The notes under the pieces: generated by a model | Databases searched by the model: none | Told to the model about the DNA's origin: nothing | Seen by the model: only the letters and a program-made list of their open reading frames with translations | NCBI GenBank assembly: GCA_023442755.1 | Contig: JAEZXS010000315.1 | Coordinates: 1-5,837 of the forward strand | Reading direction: 5' to 3' | Origin: Pseudomonadota bacterium | GTDB taxonomy: Bacteria; Desulfobacterota; Syntrophobacteria; Syntrophobacterales; Syntrophobacteraceae | Length of the DNA: 5,837 nt | Part shown: positions 1-5,837 of the stretch, one piece after another | Position numbering within the stretch: the stretch's first letter is position 1 | How the letters are laid out: each line of letters begins with the position of its first letter | Position numbers and translations under genes: made by a program

Positions 1-423
1 GTCGAAGGCTTCGCCCACGACCACCCCCTCTTCGCCGACGAGTTCCTTGCTGGTGCCGTAGGTGAGCACTCGCCGCGGGTCGTAGATATTCACACGCTCG
101 ACCGAAAGCCCATGGATCGTGTTCTTCACGACCTTGTCCAACCGGTCGTACTGGGTCTCGCGACTCAGGCGAATTTCACCATCCGAGATCAGGGTCGGAA
201 CGGTAAACTGGAAAAAGACCTGGTGGTTGAGGTTTTCGGCCACAATCAGAGCGTACTGCTCGCTTTTGTGCAGCAGGATCGCCTTTGCCCTTTGCGAAAT
301 GAACCCCGAGATCAGGATGGTGCTGACGAGAATCACCACCAGGCTGGACAGGGCAAGGTACTTCACCAACTGAAAGGGCTTGGCGCTCTCGAGATCTTTT
401 TTCTTCGCCTGTACAACTTTCAT
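1..423 (-). CDS. Membrane-bound sensor protein, probably a two-component histidine kinase; N-terminal 141 residues, gene cut by left edge
   Basis: The frame is open from an ATG at 423 to base 1, giving 141 residues without a stop. A Lys-rich cytoplasmic N-terminus (residues 1-16) precedes one hydrophobic membrane segment at about residues 19-41, and then a mixed, charged region that would lie outside the membrane. It contains VERVNIYD (about 108-115) followed by VLTYGTS, which resembles the extracytoplasmic sensing regions of membrane histidine kinases (an IYD strand, then a short Gly/Ser turn). The kinase core would lie beyond the left edge, so the histidine kinase call is inferred from the N-terminal architecture only. 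A methyl-accepting chemotaxis protein or a diguanylate cyclase with the same front end cannot be excluded. The start is set by an ATGA overlap with the rarA stop. No good Shine-Dalgarno sequence precedes it, which suggests translational coupling to rarA. The signal sensed is unknown. Confidence 0.72.
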   Translation of the reverse strand, partial: MKVVQAKKKDLESAKPFQLVKYLALSSLVVILVSTILISGFISQRAKAILLHKSEQYALIVAENLNHQVFFQFTVPTLISDGEIRLSRETQYDRLDKVVKNTIHGLSVERVNIYDPRRVLTYGTSKELVGEEGVVVGEAFD

Positions 424-1787
424 TTCGTCGGGTCGTCTTTACGCTGCATGAGGTCTTTGACTTTTCCGCGCCGCTCATCCATCACCCGCTTCAATCTGCC
501 TTCCCAACCCAGAAGGCCCGGATGGTAGAGAAGCTTTCCGGCCAGTTCGTCGGGGAGGTATATCTCCGGAAGCCATCCTCCCTCGTAGTCGTGGGGATAC
601 TTGTATTCTTTTCCGTACCCGATATTTTTCATCAATTCGGTCGGAGCATTGCGCAGGTGAAACGGCACATGAAGGCTGCCGCTGTTTTTGGCCATTTCGC
701 GAGCCCGGCCGAATGCAGTGTAGACAGAGTTGCTCTTCGGCGCCATGCAAAGATACACAACTGCCTGCGCAAGAGCAAGCTCACCCTCGGGGCTGCCCAG
801 GAAATTGTAGGTCTGGAATGCGCTGATAGCCTGCACGAGGGCAAACGGGTCGGCAAGCCCTACGTCTTCAGATGCAGCGCGGATAATCCGCCGTGCGAGG
901 AAGAGCGGGTCCTCGCCGGCATCGAGCATCCGGGCGAACCAGTAGAGAGCGGCATCCGGATCGCTTCCGCGAATGCTTTTGTGCAGGGCAGAGATAAGAT
1001 TGTAGTGCTCCTCTCCAGCCTTGTCGTAATGCACGGATTTGCGAAGCAGCGCCTCTTTGGCGGCATCGAGATCGACAGAGCGCAGACCGTTTGCATCGGG
1101 CGCAGTGGTCAGAACGGCAATCTCGAGGGCGTTAAGAATGATGCGGGCATCGCCGCCCGAGGCCGCAAGCAGGTAATTTTCCGCATCCTCCGTCAGGCTG
1201 GCAGGAAATTTACCCAGTCCCTTTTCCTTATCCGAAAGCGCACGCGCCACGATCTGCCGCAGTTCGGATTCGTTGAGGGGTTCGAGCACGGCGACCTGGG
1301 CCCGCGACAAAAGCGGCCGGATAATCTCGAAGCTGGGATTTTCCGTCGTCGCGCCGAGGAGCAGGATCGCCCCGTTCTCGACGTGAGGGAGAAGCGTATC
1401 CTGCTGGGCCTTGTTCAACCGGTGAATTTCGTCCATGAAGAGCCATGTGCGGCGCTTTTCCCTGACAAGAAGGTCTTTGGCCTCCTGCACCGCTGCCCGG
1501 ATTTCCTTCGCGCCGGCCATGACCGCGGAGAGATAGATGAGTCCGGTGTCCGTCTGAGTGGCAATGATACGCGCCAGCGTCGTTTTGCCGCAACCGGGAG
1601 GTCCCCAGAGAATCAGAGAGTGAAACTGCCTGCTCCGAATGAGCCGGTCCAGGATCTTCCCCGGCCCGAGCAGGTGCGCCTGGCCGATGAATTCGTCCAG
1701 GGTCTGAGGACGCAGCCGTTCGGCCATGGGAGCCGATCCCCGAAAATCTTCCTGAGTTCTTTTTTCGAAAAGGTTTAACTGACCCAT
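420..1787 (-). CDS. rarA: Replication-associated recombination protein A (AAA+ ATPase, RarA/MgsA family)
   Basis: This 455-residue protein belongs to the clamp-loader-like AAA+ family RarA/MgsA (WRNIP1/Mgs1 in eukaryotes). Family members act as tetramers at stalled or gapped replication forks and interact with SSB. Visible motifs are Walker A GPPGCGKT (about 62-69), Walker B LFMDEIH (116-122), sensor 1 in GATTENPSFE (145-154), an arginine-finger type LLSRAQ (159-164) and sensor 2 GGDAR (211-215). The C-terminal half carries the family-typical ISALHKSIRGSDPDAALYW, SEDVGLADP, APKSNSVYTAF and HLRNAPT blocks. The length is close to that of E. coli RarA. The frame is open upstream to 1982, but ATG 1787 gives an N-terminus (MGQLNLFEKR) of the expected kind, and the upstream extension is low-complexity and unlike the family. 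No good Shine-Dalgarno sequence sits directly before 1787; a strong one further upstream serves a short overlapping frame (1775-1819). The 3' end overlaps the sensor gene by ATGA. Confidence 0.96.
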   Translation of the reverse strand: MGQLNLFEKRTQEDFRGSAPMAERLRPQTLDEFIGQAHLLGPGKILDRLIRSRQFHSLILWGPPGCGKTTLARIIATQTDTGLIYLSAVMAGAKEIRAAVQEAKDLLVREKRRTWLFMDEIHRLNKAQQDTLLPHVENGAILLLGATTENPSFEIIRPLLSRAQVAVLEPLNESELRQIVARALSDKEKGLGKFPASLTEDAENYLLAASGGDARIILNALEIAVLTTAPDANGLRSVDLDAAKEALLRKSVHYDKAGEEHYNLISALHKSIRGSDPDAALYWFARMLDAGEDPLFLARRIIRAASEDVGLADPFALVQAISAFQTYNFLGSPEGELALAQAVVYLCMAPKSNSVYTAFGRAREMAKNSGSLHVPFHLRNAPTELMKNIGYGKEYKYPHDYEGGWLPEIYLPDELAGKLLYHPGLLGWEGRLKRVMDERRGKVKDLMQRKDDPTK

Positions 1788-1819
1788 AACCGGCGCGGTT
1801 TTTCCAAAGTTTGCCCCAT
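1775..1819 (-). CDS. Candidate 14-residue leader peptide overlapping the rarA start
   Basis: An ATG at 1819 opens a 14-codon frame encoding MGQTLEKPRRLWVS and ending in TAA at 1777-1775. It is preceded by a near-perfect Shine-Dalgarno GAGGAGG (1834-1828) with an 8-base spacer, much better than anything next to the rarA ATG. The rarA start codon (1787-1785) lies inside the last codons of this frame in another phase, so a ribosome finishing the peptide would stop about 10 bases past the rarA ATG. That arrangement would allow termination-reinitiation coupling. The rarA frame has no ATG, GTG or TTG at the proper distance from this Shine-Dalgarno; only a CTG lies nearby. It could also be chance, or the trace of an indel, since both frames happen to begin Met-Gly-Gln. 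The peptide matches nothing I recognise. Confidence 0.35.
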   Translation of the reverse strand: MGQTLEKPRRLWVS

Positions 1820-1843
1820 GCTCCAGGCCTCCTCGGCCGGAGC
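1820..1843 (-). promoter_or_regulatory. Hairpin carrying a Shine-Dalgarno sequence in the rarA leader
   Basis: Read on the minus strand, GCTCCGGCC (1843-1835) pairs with GGCCTGGAGC (1829-1820) with one bulged T, leaving a 5-base loop GAGGA (1834-1830). The Shine-Dalgarno GAGGAGG covers the loop and the first two bases of the 3' arm, so it would be partly hidden when the stem forms. The hairpin ends one base before the ATG at 1819. No T-run follows, so it is not a rho-independent terminator. A role in controlling translation of the short frame, and through it rarA, is inference. Confidence 0.45.
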
Positions 1844-1891
1844 CCCCTCTTTCCCCCCACGATTGTACAGCACCACGGAGGAACGGTTCTA

Positions 1892-1920
1892 ATTGTAAAG
1901 AAAATCCATAAATATTCCAG
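1892..1920 (-). promoter_or_regulatory. Candidate sigma-70-type promoter for rarA
   Basis: An AT-rich island in otherwise GC-rich DNA contains TACAAT (1897-1892), five of six matches to the -10 consensus. It lies 17 bases downstream of CTGGAA (1920-1915), a poor -35 match at three of six. Transcription would begin near 1885 and give a leader of about 100 bases containing the G-rich stretch, the hairpin and the short frame. A second TACAAT (about 1868-1863) has no usable -35. Its position in the only gap longer than 50 bases in the window supports a promoter, but the -35 is weak. Confidence 0.4.
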
Positions 1921-1971
1921 CTTTTTACTGCACCGGATGGGAAGGGGCCGCCGGCATCGCTCACCGCGGCG

Positions 1972-2673
1972 TTACTCGCCAAGGTAGGATTTCCGCACTC
2001 TTTCGTCTTTGAGCAGATCGCCCGCAGGCCCTTCCAGGACCACGCTGCCGGTTTCCATCACATACCCGTAATGGGCAATGCAAAGGGCTGCCATGGCGTT
2101 TTGTTCGATGAGCAGGATGGTAGCCCCTTCCTCGTTCACCTTTCGAATTGTCTTGAAGACCTCCTCCACCATCAGGGGAGCAAGACCGAGGGAAGGCTCA
2201 TCGAGCAGAACGAGCCTGGGCTTGCTCATAAGGGCGCGACCGAAAGCGAGCATCTGCTGTTCGCCCCCGCTCAGCGTTCCCGCAAGCTGAGTCTGCCTTT
2301 CCGACAGGCGCGGGAACAGGGAAAAAACCCAATCGAGCTGATCGGCCACTTCGGCGGCAGCCACATTGTATGCGCCCAGTTCCAGGTTTTCCAGCACGGA
2401 GAGGTTACCGAAGATTCTTCTGCCTTCGGGACTCACGGCAATTCCCCGCTGGATGATCCTGTGGGTGCTCTGGTTGGTAATGCGCTCGCCGCGGAACAAA
2501 ATCGATCCGGAGCGCGCCCTGACCAGACCCACTATGGTCCGGAGCGTGGTAGACTTGCCGGCGCCGTTCGCCCCGATGAGCGTCACTATCCGCCCTTCTT
2601 CCACGTGCAGGCGGACGCCCTTGAGGGCATGGATTCCGCCGTAATAGACATGCAGGTCATCGACCCGGAGCAT
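1972..2673 (-). CDS. livF: Branched-chain amino acid type ABC transporter, ATP-binding protein LivF
   Basis: One of the two cytoplasmic ATPases that power a HAAT-family importer; 233 residues, the usual LivF length. Motifs, numbered from ATG 2673, are Walker A GANGAGKS (34-41), a Q-loop region reading SPEGRRIF with Glu where most ABC ATPases have Gln, signature LSGGEQQ (134-140), Walker B LVLLDEP (154-160), and LIEQN with Gln (about 191) replacing the switch histidine. Both substitutions are normal for LivF and separate it from LivG. The opening MLRVDDLHVYYGGIHALKGV is typical of the family. ATG 2673 is preferred to an in-frame GTG at 2682, because the GGGGAG at 2687-2682 is 8 bases from the ATG and overlaps the GTG. 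The start lies inside livG (17-base overlap), implying coupled translation. It is the last importer gene; I see no convincing terminator after its TAA. Confidence 0.96.
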   Translation of the reverse strand: MLRVDDLHVYYGGIHALKGVRLHVEEGRIVTLIGANGAGKSTTLRTIVGLVRARSGSILFRGERITNQSTHRIIQRGIAVSPEGRRIFGNLSVLENLELGAYNVAAAEVADQLDWVFSLFPRLSERQTQLAGTLSGGEQQMLAFGRALMSKPRLVLLDEPSLGLAPLMVEEVFKTIRKVNEEGATILLIEQNAMAALCIAHYGYVMETGSVVLEGPAGDLLKDERVRKSYLGE

Positions 2674-3439
2674 AACCCGCACTCCCCAGATAGGCCTTTA
2701 TAACGGCCGGGTTCTTTTGGATCTCGGCCGGCGAGCCTTCGGCGATCGAATTCCCGTATTCCAGGACCTTTATGCGCTCGCAGAGCCCCATGACAAATTT
2801 CATGTCGTGCTCGATCAGCAGGATCGCCACCTTGAAATTGTCCCGGATCTGGCGGATCAGTCCAGCCAGTTCGTTTGTCTCACTCGGATTCATCCCCGCA
2901 GCCGGTTCGTCGAGCAGCAGGAGGCTGGGCCGGGTGGCAAGCGCCCGTGCTATTTCCAGTTTGCGCTGTCCGCCATAGGAAAGATTGCCGGCTTTTTCAC
3001 GGCACAGATGCATCAGCCCCATCCGTTCGAGATATCCAAGTGATGCAGCCCTGATCCGACCCTCTTCCCTCCGGTAGCCGGGAAGGCCAAGCATCGCCTG
3101 CCAGAAACGCGATTTCAACGAATGGTGGAATGAAACCATTACGTTTTCGAGCACCGTCATGTCGTTGAAGAGCTTAATGTTCTGGAAAGTGCGGGCAATG
3201 CCCCGGGTGGCAACCAGGTGCGGGGCCAGATCCGCGATGTACTCGCCCCTCCATATCACCTCGCCCGATGTGGGTTTCACAAACCCGGTTATCAGGTTGA
3301 AGACGGTGGTCTTCCCCGCCCCGTTCGGGCCGATGAGCCCCACCAGTTCTCCCGGGTTGATGGCGAGAGAAAAATTGTTGACCGCGCTCAGCCCGCCGAA
3401 CTGCTTGGTGATGTTTCGCATCTCGAAAAAGGTGTTCAT
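2657..3439 (-). CDS. livG: Branched-chain amino acid type ABC transporter, ATP-binding protein LivG
   Basis: The second ATPase of the importer; 260 residues from ATG 3439, normal for LivG. Motifs are Walker A GPNGAGKT (37-44), Q-loop ARTFQN (Gln about 86), signature LSYGGQ (153-158), Walker B LLLLDEP (173-179) and switch histidine in LIEHD (about 211). The block EPAAGMNPSE and the C-terminal LIEHDMKFVMGLCERIKVLEYG are hallmarks of the LivG branch, as is the long helical insert between Q-loop and signature (about 105-150). Unlike LivF, every catalytic motif is canonical. The ATG at 3439 overlaps the livM stop as ATGA. An in-frame TTG at 3448, with a G-run just upstream, would add three residues and cannot be excluded. 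The 3' end overlaps livF by 17 bases, so livM, livG and livF are tightly linked in translation. Confidence 0.96.
   Translation of the reverse strand: MNTFFEMRNITKQFGGLSAVNNFSLAINPGELVGLIGPNGAGKTTVFNLITGFVKPTSGEVIWRGEYIADLAPHLVATRGIARTFQNIKLFNDMTVLENVMVSFHHSLKSRFWQAMLGLPGYRREEGRIRAASLGYLERMGLMHLCREKAGNLSYGGQRKLEIARALATRPSLLLLDEPAAGMNPSETNELAGLIRQIRDNFKVAILLIEHDMKFVMGLCERIKVLEYGNSIAEGSPAEIQKNPAVIKAYLGSAGYAPGR
2682..2687 (-). promoter_or_regulatory. Ribosome binding site that fixes the livF start
   Basis: GGGGAG on the minus strand lies 8 bases upstream of the ATG at 2673, inside the 3' end of livG. It decides between that ATG and the in-frame GTG at 2682, which it overlaps and so cannot serve. 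Confidence 0.65.
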
Positions 3440-4488
3440 CCCCTGCAATCCGGCCCCCTATCCTTGGCGGAACCGCGCGCGAGAAAATCCCAGCTGAACT
3501 CCCTCCTGCCCATGATGCCCCTTCCGGCAAAAATGATCACCAGCATGAGGATCAGGCTGAACAGGACCATCCGCATTCCGGGAATCCCCGGAATCGTGAA
3601 GAACCCGAAGTTCATCGGATGTTCGACAACCCTGAGCGCCTCGCCGCCCCAGGTAAACAGAACGGCCCCTATGACCGCCCCCGTGGTGCTCCCCAGCCCG
3701 CCGACGACTATGATGGTGAGCAGGTTGAAGGTGAGCATGAAGGTAAAAAGGCTGGGGGATATCGTCGTTATCAGGTGAGCGAGAAGTCCTCCCGCAACTC
3801 CGGAGAAAAACGCGCTGATCATAAAGGCGAGCAGCAGATGTCGGAAGGGATCTATACCCATGGCGCGCGCGGCCGTTTCGTCTTCGCGTATGGCTTTCAT
3901 CGCCCTGCCATAGCTGCTCCGCACGAGCATGGTGATCAGGGCGATCGTGGCGAGCGCTGTTCCCCACGACCACCACAGGTTCGTGTACGGCGTCAGGCCT
4001 TTGAGCCCCAAAGCGCCGTTCGTGATGCTCTGCGACGCATTGCACAGGACCCGCACGACTTCCCCGAACCCCAGCGTGACGATGGCAAGATAGTCGCCGC
4101 GCACCCGGAACACCGGAAAACTTATCAGGAACGCGAAGATGGCGGCCATGATTCCTGCAGCCACGAGCGATACGGCGAACGGGACCTGTATGACACTCAG
4201 CGGCCATATGAGCTGTTCGATCATGAAGTTCATCTGCTTTTCGGCCGGGCTCAGCGTCAACAAAGCGGAGGTGTAGGCGCCGATGGCGATGAACGCGTTC
4301 GGCCCCAGGTGCAGAAGTCCGCACATGCCGTTGATCAGGTTATAGCTCACCGCGAGTGTAACGAAGATACCGATATTGTTCAGGATTCTTACCTGGTAAT
4401 CGGAACCGAACCTGCCGAACCCGCAGAGGATGCCAATAACAAGAAGAGTGCCGGCAATGTTGAGCCGGAGTTTCCACGTATCGCTCAT
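3436..4488 (-). CDS. livM: Branched-chain amino acid type ABC transporter, permease LivM
   Basis: Inner-membrane permease of 350 residues that pairs with LivH. Hydrophobic segments begin at about residue 11 and recur through about 322, consistent with 8-10 membrane passes. Family blocks seen are the early YNLINGMCGLLHLGPNAFIAIGAY (about 49-72), GDYLAIVTLGFGEVVR (131-146), and the EAA-like cytoplasmic loop YGRAMKAIREDETAARAMGI (about 193-212), which docks on the ATPase subunits. VVGGLGSTTGAVIGA (about 262-276) follows. The C-terminal 25 or so residues after the last membrane segment are polar. ATG 4488 is preferred to the in-frame GTG at 4494 because GAGAG (4500-4496) lies 7 bases from the ATG but only 1 base from the GTG. 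The stop overlaps the livG start. The motifs identify the HAAT permease family but not the substrate, which could be another small amphipathic compound. Confidence 0.95.
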   Translation of the reverse strand: MSDTWKLRLNIAGTLLVIGILCGFGRFGSDYQVRILNNIGIFVTLAVSYNLINGMCGLLHLGPNAFIAIGAYTSALLTLSPAEKQMNFMIEQLIWPLSVIQVPFAVSLVAAGIMAAIFAFLISFPVFRVRGDYLAIVTLGFGEVVRVLCNASQSITNGALGLKGLTPYTNLWWSWGTALATIALITMLVRSSYGRAMKAIREDETAARAMGIDPFRHLLLAFMISAFFSGVAGGLLAHLITTISPSLFTFMLTFNLLTIIVVGGLGSTTGAVIGAVLFTWGGEALRVVEHPMNFGFFTIPGIPGMRMVLFSLILMLVIIFAGRGIMGRREFSWDFLARGSAKDRGPDCRG

Positions 4489-4495
4489 CGGCACA

Positions 4496-4500
4496 CTCTC
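4496..4500 (-). promoter_or_regulatory. Ribosome binding site that fixes the livM start
   Basis: GAGAG on the minus strand lies 7 bases before the ATG at 4488 in the 30-base livH-livM gap, and supports that start over GTG 4494. It could pair weakly with TTCTC just upstream (four base pairs plus a wobble, loop ATTC), probably too weak to matter. Confidence 0.5.
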
Positions 4501-4518
4501 GAATGAGAAAAAACGCCG

Positions 4519-5409
4519 TTATCGCTCCGCAATCTTTTCCCCCATGAGCCCTGTCGGCCTGAAAAGCAGAACCAGGATCAGCATGACGAAAGCCAGCGCA
4601 TCCCGGTACTGTGCCAGGGCCGGCAGGAACGCGACTATCAGTATTTCCCCCAACCCCAGCAGAAAACCACCGATAAGCGCCCCGGTGATGTTACCAATTC
4701 CTCCGAGCACCGCAGCGATGAAGGCCTTGAGTCCGGGAAAGACCCCCAGGAAGGGGTTCACCTGCGGATACTTCATCGCCCACATGATGCCGCCGGCCGC
4801 AGCGAGGCTGGACCCGAGCAGAAATGTGAGCGCGATGATCCGGTCAAGGTTGATCCCCATCAGCCGCGTCGCCTCGAAATCGCGCGATGCCGCACGCATC
4901 GCCTTGCCGGCGCGGGTCCTGAAGACGATGTAAAGAAGACCTGCAACAAGGATTGCGGTAATCAGGGGAGTGTATATCGTGAGCACCTGTATGTGGAGGT
5001 TTCCGATCTGGATTACCTTCCCGAAAAAATCCGGCCTCGGAAACGGTTTCGGAATACCGCCGATGAGCACAACGGCCAGGTTTTCCAAGAAGAACGAAGC
5101 CCCTATCGCAGAAATCAACAGCGAGATGCGCGGCGCGTTTCTCAGCGGCTTGTAAGCCGCCCTGTCCAGCACGATGCCGAACAGTCCCGTTACGAGAATT
5201 GCCAGCGGAAAGCTCAGGTACCACGGAAGGGCGAAAAGCGTAATGCCGTATATTGCCGAATAAGCGGCAACCATCATCAGGTCGCCATGGGCGAAATTGA
5301 TAAGCCGAAGAATGCCGTAGACCATGGTATACCCGATGGCTACAAGGGCGTAGAGGCTGCCGAGCGAGATGCCGTTTATGAGTTGCTGGAGAAAGATGGT
5401 CAGATTCAT
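4519..5409 (-). CDS. livH: Branched-chain amino acid type ABC transporter, permease LivH
   Basis: Inner-membrane permease of 296 residues, the usual LivH length, forming the translocation channel with LivM. The N-terminal blocks LINGISLGSLYALVAIGYTM (about 10-29) and GILRLINFAHGDLMM (32-46) are diagnostic for LivH. Further hydrophobic segments lie at about 63-80, 97-117, 143-163, 190-210, 227-264 and 270-283. The EAA-like loop AGKAMRAASRDFEATRLMGI (about 167-186) contacts LivG/LivF, and AAVLGGIGNITGALIGG (about 232-248) is also conserved in the family. It ends in TAA, 30 bases before livM. The ATG at 5409 matches family N-termini; the ribosome binding site is weak (GGAG about 11 bases upstream, with AGG directly against the ATG). 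It follows the response regulator after 48 bases with no visible promoter, so co-transcription is plausible. No binding-protein gene lies upstream within the window. Confidence 0.96.
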   Translation of the reverse strand: MNLTIFLQQLINGISLGSLYALVAIGYTMVYGILRLINFAHGDLMMVAAYSAIYGITLFALPWYLSFPLAILVTGLFGIVLDRAAYKPLRNAPRISLLISAIGASFFLENLAVVLIGGIPKPFPRPDFFGKVIQIGNLHIQVLTIYTPLITAILVAGLLYIVFRTRAGKAMRAASRDFEATRLMGINLDRIIALTFLLGSSLAAAGGIMWAMKYPQVNPFLGVFPGLKAFIAAVLGGIGNITGALIGGFLLGLGEILIVAFLPALAQYRDALAFVMLILVLLFRPTGLMGEKIAER

Positions 5410-5457
5410 CCTGCGGCAGGCTCCGGGGCAGATACGGCAGCGGGGACCGGGGCGGAA

Positions 5458-5837
5458 TCATTCGGAATTTGCACGGCAGGCTTCCCGTATGCGGTTTACA
5501 AGTTCGGAAAGGTCGCAGGGCTTTATCAGGTAGTCGAATGCCCCGAACCGGATGCCCTCGCGCGCCGCGGTTTCGGAACCGTGGCCCGTGAGCATGATGA
5601 CGGGCATGGCAGGCTCCATTGCCTTGAATACCTTGAGCACTTCGATCCCGTCCATGTCCTCCATTTTAAGGTCCAGTACCGTCAGATCGAAAGATTCGTT
5701 GCGAAGAATGCGGATCGCCTCGGCGCCGGAGAGCGCGGTTTTCACCATAAAGTCCCTTTTCCCGAGCCTTTTGGCCAGAACAGCGACGTAGCCTTCCTCA
5801 TCGTCCACCAAAAGGATCCTGGGCTGCCTTTTCCGTT
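5458..5837 (-). CDS. Single-domain response regulator (CheY-like receiver), 5' end beyond right edge
   Basis: The frame is open to the right edge and 125 residues are visible. An in-frame TTG at 5811 is not the true start: the upstream codons read RKRQPRIL, completing the first receiver strand (PRILLVDDEEG), so the gene begins a few codons or more outside the window. Receiver signatures are the acidic pair Asp-Asp (visible residues 11-12), the phosphorylation site Asp in LDLKM (about 55), Thr in IMLTGHG (about 83) and Lys in YLIKP (about 105). The protein stops about 20 residues after that Lys, so no DNA-binding or enzymatic output domain follows. The visible part is a stand-alone receiver like CheY, DivK or Spo0F, unless a different domain precedes it outside the window. 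Such proteins act by protein contact or phosphorelay. It ends 48 bases before livH. The partner kinase is unknown; the sensor gene at the other end of the window is a candidate only. Confidence 0.93.
   Translation of the reverse strand, partial: RKRQPRILLVDDEEGYVAVLAKRLGKRDFMVKTALSGAEAIRILRNESFDLTVLDLKMEDMDGIEVLKVFKAMEPAMPVIMLTGHGSETAAREGIRFGAFDYLIKPCDLSELVNRIREACRANSE

Noticed and set aside
522..1778. A 418-codon open frame on the plus strand opposite rarA
   Set aside because: It lies entirely antisense to the highly conserved rarA frame, and its translation is rich in Arg, Gly and His with no recognisable domain. Long antisense frames are expected opposite GC-biased codons.
1925..1971. A possible rho-independent terminator after livF
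   Set aside because: Short inverted repeats occur (GCCGC with GCGGC, GCCGG with CCGGT), but the stems are only about 5 bp and no T-run follows on the minus strand, so read-through into rarA remains possible.
1788..1982. A 65-codon N-terminal extension of RarA starting at 1982
   Set aside because: The extension would overlap livF and cross the candidate promoter, hairpin and G-runs. Its Gly/Ser/Arg-rich sequence does not resemble the family, while the protein from 1787 starts and ends as expected.
2657..2673. The livG-livF overlap, and the livM-livG ATGA overlap, as unusual features
   Set aside because: Short overlaps are common in liv operons and need no special explanation.
1972..2673. Missing switch histidine and Q-loop glutamine in LivF as a sign of a degenerate ATPase
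   Set aside because: The SPEGR and IEQN forms are usual for LivF proteins, so they are family features rather than decay.
3619..4506. A 295-codon open frame on the plus strand opposite livM
   Set aside because: Its translation is a low-complexity string rich in Arg, Asp, Glu, His and Gln, as expected from the reverse of a membrane protein gene. It has no domain and no sign of independent selection.
4489..4518. A T-run and small hairpin in the livH-livM gap as a terminator or attenuator
   Set aside because: The six-T run comes before, not after, the only stem, and the stem has four base pairs plus a wobble. livM must be expressed with livH.

Overview
The window carries six genes, all on the minus strand. 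In the direction of transcription (high to low coordinates) they are: a single-domain response regulator (its 5' end runs off the right edge), livH, livM, livG and livF (the membrane and ATPase core of a branched-chain amino acid type ABC importer), rarA/mgsA (an AAA+ replication-recombination ATPase), and the first 141 codons of a membrane-bound sensor protein that is probably a histidine kinase and runs off the left edge. I see no tRNA, rRNA, mobile element, CRISPR array or long repeat.

The DNA is moderately GC-rich and tightly packed. Such a mix of a LivHMGF importer and two-component genes fits a Gram-negative, proteobacterial-type genome. My best guess is a deltaproteobacterial (Desulfobacterota) lineage, but this rests on general resemblance only and is weak.

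Layout: the response regulator (5458 to the right edge) is followed by a 48-base GC-rich gap with no visible promoter or terminator, then livH (4519-5409). A 30-base gap leads to livM (3436-4488), which overlaps livG (2657-3439) by an ATGA junction. livG overlaps livF (1972-2673) by 17 bases. No periplasmic binding protein gene (livJ/livK) is present between these boundaries. A 184-base leader (1788-1971) separates livF from rarA (420-1787). It holds an AT-rich candidate promoter, a G-rich stretch, a hairpin carrying a strong Shine-Dalgarno sequence, and a 14-codon upstream reading frame whose end overlaps the rarA start. rarA overlaps the sensor gene by an ATGA junction.

LivH and LivM should form the inner-membrane channel and LivG and LivF the ATPase pair, fed by a binding protein encoded elsewhere. 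RarA acts on stalled replication forks and is functionally unrelated to the importer. The two signalling genes at the ends could belong to one system or to two; the sequence does not decide this. Most of the window is ordinary. The most unusual part is the rarA leader, followed by the apparent translational coupling of a sensor gene to rarA.
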